A model generated the notes under the pieces. That model worked only from the letters and a program-made list of their open reading frames with translations. It was not told the origin of the DNA and searched no databases. Shown in pieces: positions 14,295-16,964 of a DNA stretch of 16,964 nucleotides (its first letter is position 1; each line of letters begins with the position of its first letter). Origin of the DNA: Euryarchaeota archaeon UBA53 (GTDB taxonomy: Archaea > Thermoplasmatota > Poseidoniia > Poseidoniales > Poseidoniaceae). The stretch covers positions 562 to 17,525 of the forward strand of contig DAZU01000124.1 in the NCBI GenBank assembly GCA_002507425.1, given 5' to 3'. The position numbers were made by a program, and so were the translations under genes.

Positions 14295-15905
14295 ATGTCA
14301 AATGAAAACCAACCATCTGTTGCAATAATCGGTGCTGGGCCAGGAGGTCTAGCATCTGCTCTACTACTGGCAAAATCAGGAGTCAAGGTGACCGTATTTG
14401 AAAGGTCAGCACGAGTAGGAGGAAGAAACAAGGTCTTCGAAAGGGACGGCTTCAAATTCGACCTAGGCCCAACATTTTTCCATTATCCTGAGGTCATTGA
14501 GGACATTTTCCAAGCCATCGGACTCGATGCGCATGAGGAATTAAAATTACAAAAACTCGATCTAAATTACAGGCTAATTTTCGGCCAAGGAGGTGTCCTA
14601 GATTGCACCAGTAATGTCGATCAGATGTGCGAGAGAATCGCCGCATTATCTGGTGAGAAAAATGCAGAAGGTTTCAGGAAATATCTGGCTGACAACAACA
14701 TGAAATTAGAAAAATCCAAACAATGTCTCCAAGAACCATGGTTCGGAGCCACCGACTTAATATCATCAAGAGCCGCAAGAGTTGCCGGCGTCTTGAGACC
14801 ACATCGGTCCGTTGCTAAGGATTTGATGAAAGTATTCGACGATGAAAGGTTAATGCTTGCAATGTCTTTCCAAACAAAATATCTCGGTATGTCTCCGTTT
14901 AATTGTCCATCTCTGTTCACAATGCTGGCTTACTTAGAATATGAATACGGAATATTCCATCCAATGGGCGGCTTAGGCAGCGTTTCCCAGAGAATGAGTG
15001 AAATCGCAAAAGACATGGGTGTCGAATTCCGAATGGAAGAACCCGTAACTAAAGTCATAATGGACAAAAAAACCATCAAAGGGATTGTCACAGACAAAGG
15101 TGAATTCTATGCTGACAAGGTTGTCATGAATGCTGACTTTGCTCAAGGAATGACCTCACTGTTCCCTGATAATGTCCGACGCAAGTGGTCAAACAAAAAG
15201 ATCGACAAAAAGAAATACTCTTGTTCGACATTCATGCTCTATCTAGGAGTCAACAAAACTTTCGACGATTTGCCTCATCACCAAATCTACGCCTCCAAGG
15301 ATTACGTTTCGAACTTAGAAGATATCGAAAAGCATCACCGACTAACTTGGGATGATCCATCTGTCTACGTGCAAAATGCGTGCATCACTGATCCGGGAAT
15401 GGCTCCAGAAGGGTGTTCTACTGTTTACGCACTAGTTCCGGTTTCCCACATTCACGAAAACATAAACTGGGATAATGAAAAAGACCCGTTCCGTAACCGA
15501 ATAATCGACCAAATAGAAACCAAACTAGGATTTGAAGGCTTGAGAGAAAGCATAGTTTCCGAGTTGGTAATCACACCTGAGGATTGGGGAGACCATTGTT
15601 ATCGAGGGGCAGTATTCAACCTCGCTCATGGGCTAGACCAAATGCTTTGGAAAAGGCCAAAGAATGAATTCGACGAGATAAAGAATCTATACTTAGTAGG
15701 TGGGGGAACTCACCCAGGAAGTGGACTTCCAGTTATCTATGAATCAGCAAGAATAAGTTCCAAGTTGCTTCTTGATAGCCTAGGTATCAGGCCAGATTGG
15801 AACGGCGTTGACACATGGTTCAAGAGCCGAAAGCGCCGAAGCAAACCCAACATGCAGGCATCTCAAAAGTCAGAAATAACTCCAAGCAACCCAACACAAA
15901 TTTGA
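14295..15905 (+). CDS. crtI: Phytoene desaturase / carotenoid dehydrogenase family flavoprotein
   Basis: This is a CrtI-type FAD-dependent desaturase that introduces double bonds into phytoene on the way to lycopene or related carotenes. The Rossmann motif VAIIGAGPGGLASALLLA is near the N-terminus (residues 9-26 from the ATG), followed by VFERSARVGGRNKVF and the DLGPTFFHYP stretch. The C-terminal FAD motif reads LYLVGGGTHPGSGLPVIYES. Length (536 residues) is normal. A GTG at 14286 overlaps the kinase stop and would add three residues (MKT); the ATG at 14295 gives the family-like start MSNENQPSVAIIG, so I prefer it. The number of desaturation steps and the exact substrate cannot be read from the sequence, and related CrtI-like isomerases and ketolases share these motifs. 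The crtB neighbour makes phytoene the best guess. Confidence 0.91.
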   Translation: MSNENQPSVAIIGAGPGGLASALLLAKSGVKVTVFERSARVGGRNKVFERDGFKFDLGPTFFHYPEVIEDIFQAIGLDAHEELKLQKLDLNYRLIFGQGGVLDCTSNVDQMCERIAALSGEKNAEGFRKYLADNNMKLEKSKQCLQEPWFGATDLISSRAARVAGVLRPHRSVAKDLMKVFDDERLMLAMSFQTKYLGMSPFNCPSLFTMLAYLEYEYGIFHPMGGLGSVSQRMSEIAKDMGVEFRMEEPVTKVIMDKKTIKGIVTDKGEFYADKVVMNADFAQGMTSLFPDNVRRKWSNKKIDKKKYSCSTFMLYLGVNKTFDDLPHHQIYASKDYVSNLEDIEKHHRLTWDDPSVYVQNACITDPGMAPEGCSTVYALVPVSHIHENINWDNEKDPFRNRIIDQIETKLGFEGLRESIVSELVITPEDWGDHCYRGAVFNLAHGLDQMLWKRPKNEFDEIKNLYLVGGGTHPGSGLPVIYESARISSKLLLDSLGIRPDWNGVDTWFKSRKRRSKPNMQASQKSEITPSNPTQI

Positions 15906-15914
15906 GGCATTGAA

Positions 15915-16919
15915 ATGAACAACGCTACACTAGACGCTGCTTACGAACACTGTCAGGTGATTTGTAAAAACGCTTCTACCACATTTTACAGTTCCTTCTC
16001 TGCATTGGATTATGAAAAACGGAGAGCTGTCCATGCTGTGTATGCATTGTGCCGCTGGGTTGATGACATCGTTGATGGCGATGAGATTCCAGACGTCCAA
16101 GTGACTAAGGAACTTAGAGAACAAACCATCGCAAGGGATAGCCTGTTGAGAGAAATACATCAAGGTCGTGAACCCTCGAATGACTATGAGACACATCTGC
16201 AAAGACTGATGGCACTGGTTTCAATTCGAAATAACCTAACCAAAGCAAGCCTTGGTGAAGTAACTAGCCAAGATGCACATGTCTTCATTGCACTGCAAGA
16301 CGTTTTTGCCAAGTATTCGATCAGGCTTCAAGACTTTGAGACGGTGATTGAGGGTATGGAAGACGACCTGTTCCCAGTGAGGTGCAACACATGGGACGAA
16401 TTGCGAGCTTACTGCTACAAAGTAGCGTCTGCTGTTGGATTGATATTAATCGAGATATACGAATACGAGGATAGAGCTGCAAGATTGCACGCTATCGATT
16501 TAGGAATTCATATGCAACTCATAAACGTCCTTAGAGATGTTGGCGAAGATTACGAAAGAGGGAGAATATACCTCCCAAGAGATGTTCTTGCATCTCATAA
16601 CATCGACGTTGAACTTCTAACCAAGCCTAACCTAGTCCAAACCCATTCTTGGCGATGTTTCATGAAAGAGTACCTAGATGTTGTCCGACGTCATCGTGAT
16701 TCAGCATTACACCTATTCGACTATCTAGATCCAAAGTCAAAAGTTCAACCAAGGATAATGCTCGACGCATATACGAAAATATTCAATGAAATCACAAGAA
16801 GGTCTGGAGATGTCTTCACAACACCTTTGAAGTTATCCCTGCTTAGCAAAATCTCACTATTCCTGCGAATTAACTATCTAAAAATACGATCTAAAATACC
16901 AATAAAAAGGGGGTATTGA
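15915..16919 (+). CDS. crtB: Phytoene synthase (squalene/phytoene synthase family)
   Basis: This enzyme joins two geranylgeranyl diphosphates into phytoene, the first committed step to C40 carotenoids. The 334-residue protein has both Asp-rich metal-binding motifs: DDIVD (D50-D54) in YALCRWVDDIVDG, and DVGED (208-212) in INVLRDVGEDYERGRIYLP. The N-terminal ASTTFYSSFSAL stretch fits the family. The choice of phytoene over squalene synthase rests on the crtI gene just upstream and on the DVGED form of the second motif. The ATG at 15915 has GAGG seven bases upstream, overlapping the crtI stop, so the two are translationally coupled. The product could serve as protective pigment or as the source of retinal for a rhodopsin; a cyclase and a carotene dioxygenase are not in the window. 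Confidence 0.94.
   Translation: MNNATLDAAYEHCQVICKNASTTFYSSFSALDYEKRRAVHAVYALCRWVDDIVDGDEIPDVQVTKELREQTIARDSLLREIHQGREPSNDYETHLQRLMALVSIRNNLTKASLGEVTSQDAHVFIALQDVFAKYSIRLQDFETVIEGMEDDLFPVRCNTWDELRAYCYKVASAVGLILIEIYEYEDRAARLHAIDLGIHMQLINVLRDVGEDYERGRIYLPRDVLASHNIDVELLTKPNLVQTHSWRCFMKEYLDVVRRHRDSALHLFDYLDPKSKVQPRIMLDAYTKIFNEITRRSGDVFTTPLKLSLLSKISLFLRINYLKIRSKIPIKRGY
16907..16914 (+). promoter_or_regulatory. Ribosome binding site of the gene at the right edge
   Basis: AAGGGGGT, six bases before the ATG at 16921 and inside the end of crtB, supports a real coding start there. Confidence 0.55.
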
Positions 16920-16920
16920 A

Positions 16921-16964
16921 ATGAAGTGTAATATCGATGCAAAAGGAAAGGCCGTGCGATTTAA
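16921..16964 (+). CDS. Start of a further gene in the carotenoid operon (partial, unidentified)
   Basis: An ATG one base after the crtB stop, with a good ribosome binding site, opens a frame beginning MKCNIDAKGKAVRF before the window ends. Fourteen residues are too few to name a family. The 'C-N-x-x-x-x-G-K-x-x-R' look is a little like the start of small DUF2892-type membrane proteins, but I give this little weight. Its position makes it part of the crt transcript. Confidence 0.5.
   Translation, partial: MKCNIDAKGKAVRF

Noticed and set aside
13956..14455. Open frames on the minus strand within the ABC1 kinase and crtI genes
   Set aside because: They are antisense to genes with intact conserved motifs, have atypical composition, and show no family resemblance.
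1..16964. tRNA or rRNA genes, CRISPR arrays, insertion sequences, long direct repeats
   Set aside because: Gaps between genes are all under 100 bp and hold no tRNA-like cloverleaf or repeat arrays. The only repeated sequence is the tandem pair of paralogous genes at 3981-6889.

Overview
The window reads as chromosomal DNA of an archaeon, most likely a marine planktonic euryarchaeon of the Marine Group II/III (Poseidoniia) type. The case rests on a TrmB-like regulator, a class II-type photolyase, a split archaeal/Gram-positive-type glycine dehydrogenase, TATA-like elements placed as in archaea, and dense coding with ATGA-type overlaps. Base composition looks moderately AT-rich throughout, with no compositional island that I can see. 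The lineage is an inference; no rRNA or marker gene is present. I see no tRNA, rRNA, CRISPR array or insertion sequence.

Layout. (1) 1-344, minus strand: the N-terminal part of a GT4-like glycosyltransferase running off the left edge. (2) 435-3313, plus strand: gcvPA and gcvPB, the two halves of glycine decarboxylase, translationally coupled. (3) 3369-3917, plus strand: a small membrane protein of unknown function. (4) 3981-10393, minus strand: a compact five-gene unit read right to left: Nudix hydrolase, class II-type photolyase, SRPBCC + TIGR01777-type SDR protein, then two tandem paralogous multi-pass membrane proteins with a C-terminal TerB-like domain. (5) 10394-10467: a 74-bp divergent promoter region with a palindromic TATA-like core. 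(6) 10468-16964, plus strand: GTP cyclohydrolase II (ribA), an atypical peroxiredoxin, a TrmB-like regulator with a V4R-like C-terminal domain, an ABC1/UbiB-family kinase, phytoene desaturase (crtI), phytoene synthase (crtB), and the first codons of another gene cut by the right edge.

How it fits together. The two divergent units from 3981 to 16964 look like one light- and oxidative-stress locus. It holds photolyase for UV damage, RibA for the flavin precursor that photolyase needs, a peroxiredoxin, carotenoid synthesis (photoprotection, or retinal supply for a rhodopsin) and a candidate ligand-sensing regulator. Bacterial LitR/CarH-type photo-inducible clusters gather a similar set (photolyase, TIGR01777 SDR, GTP cyclohydrolase, crt genes). 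Here a TrmB/V4R-like protein stands where the B12 photoreceptor regulator would be. The two membrane proteins are the least explained part. They resemble the membrane sensor half of 7TM histidine kinases, but lack a kinase and carry a small helical domain instead, one with an added tryptophan-rich tail.
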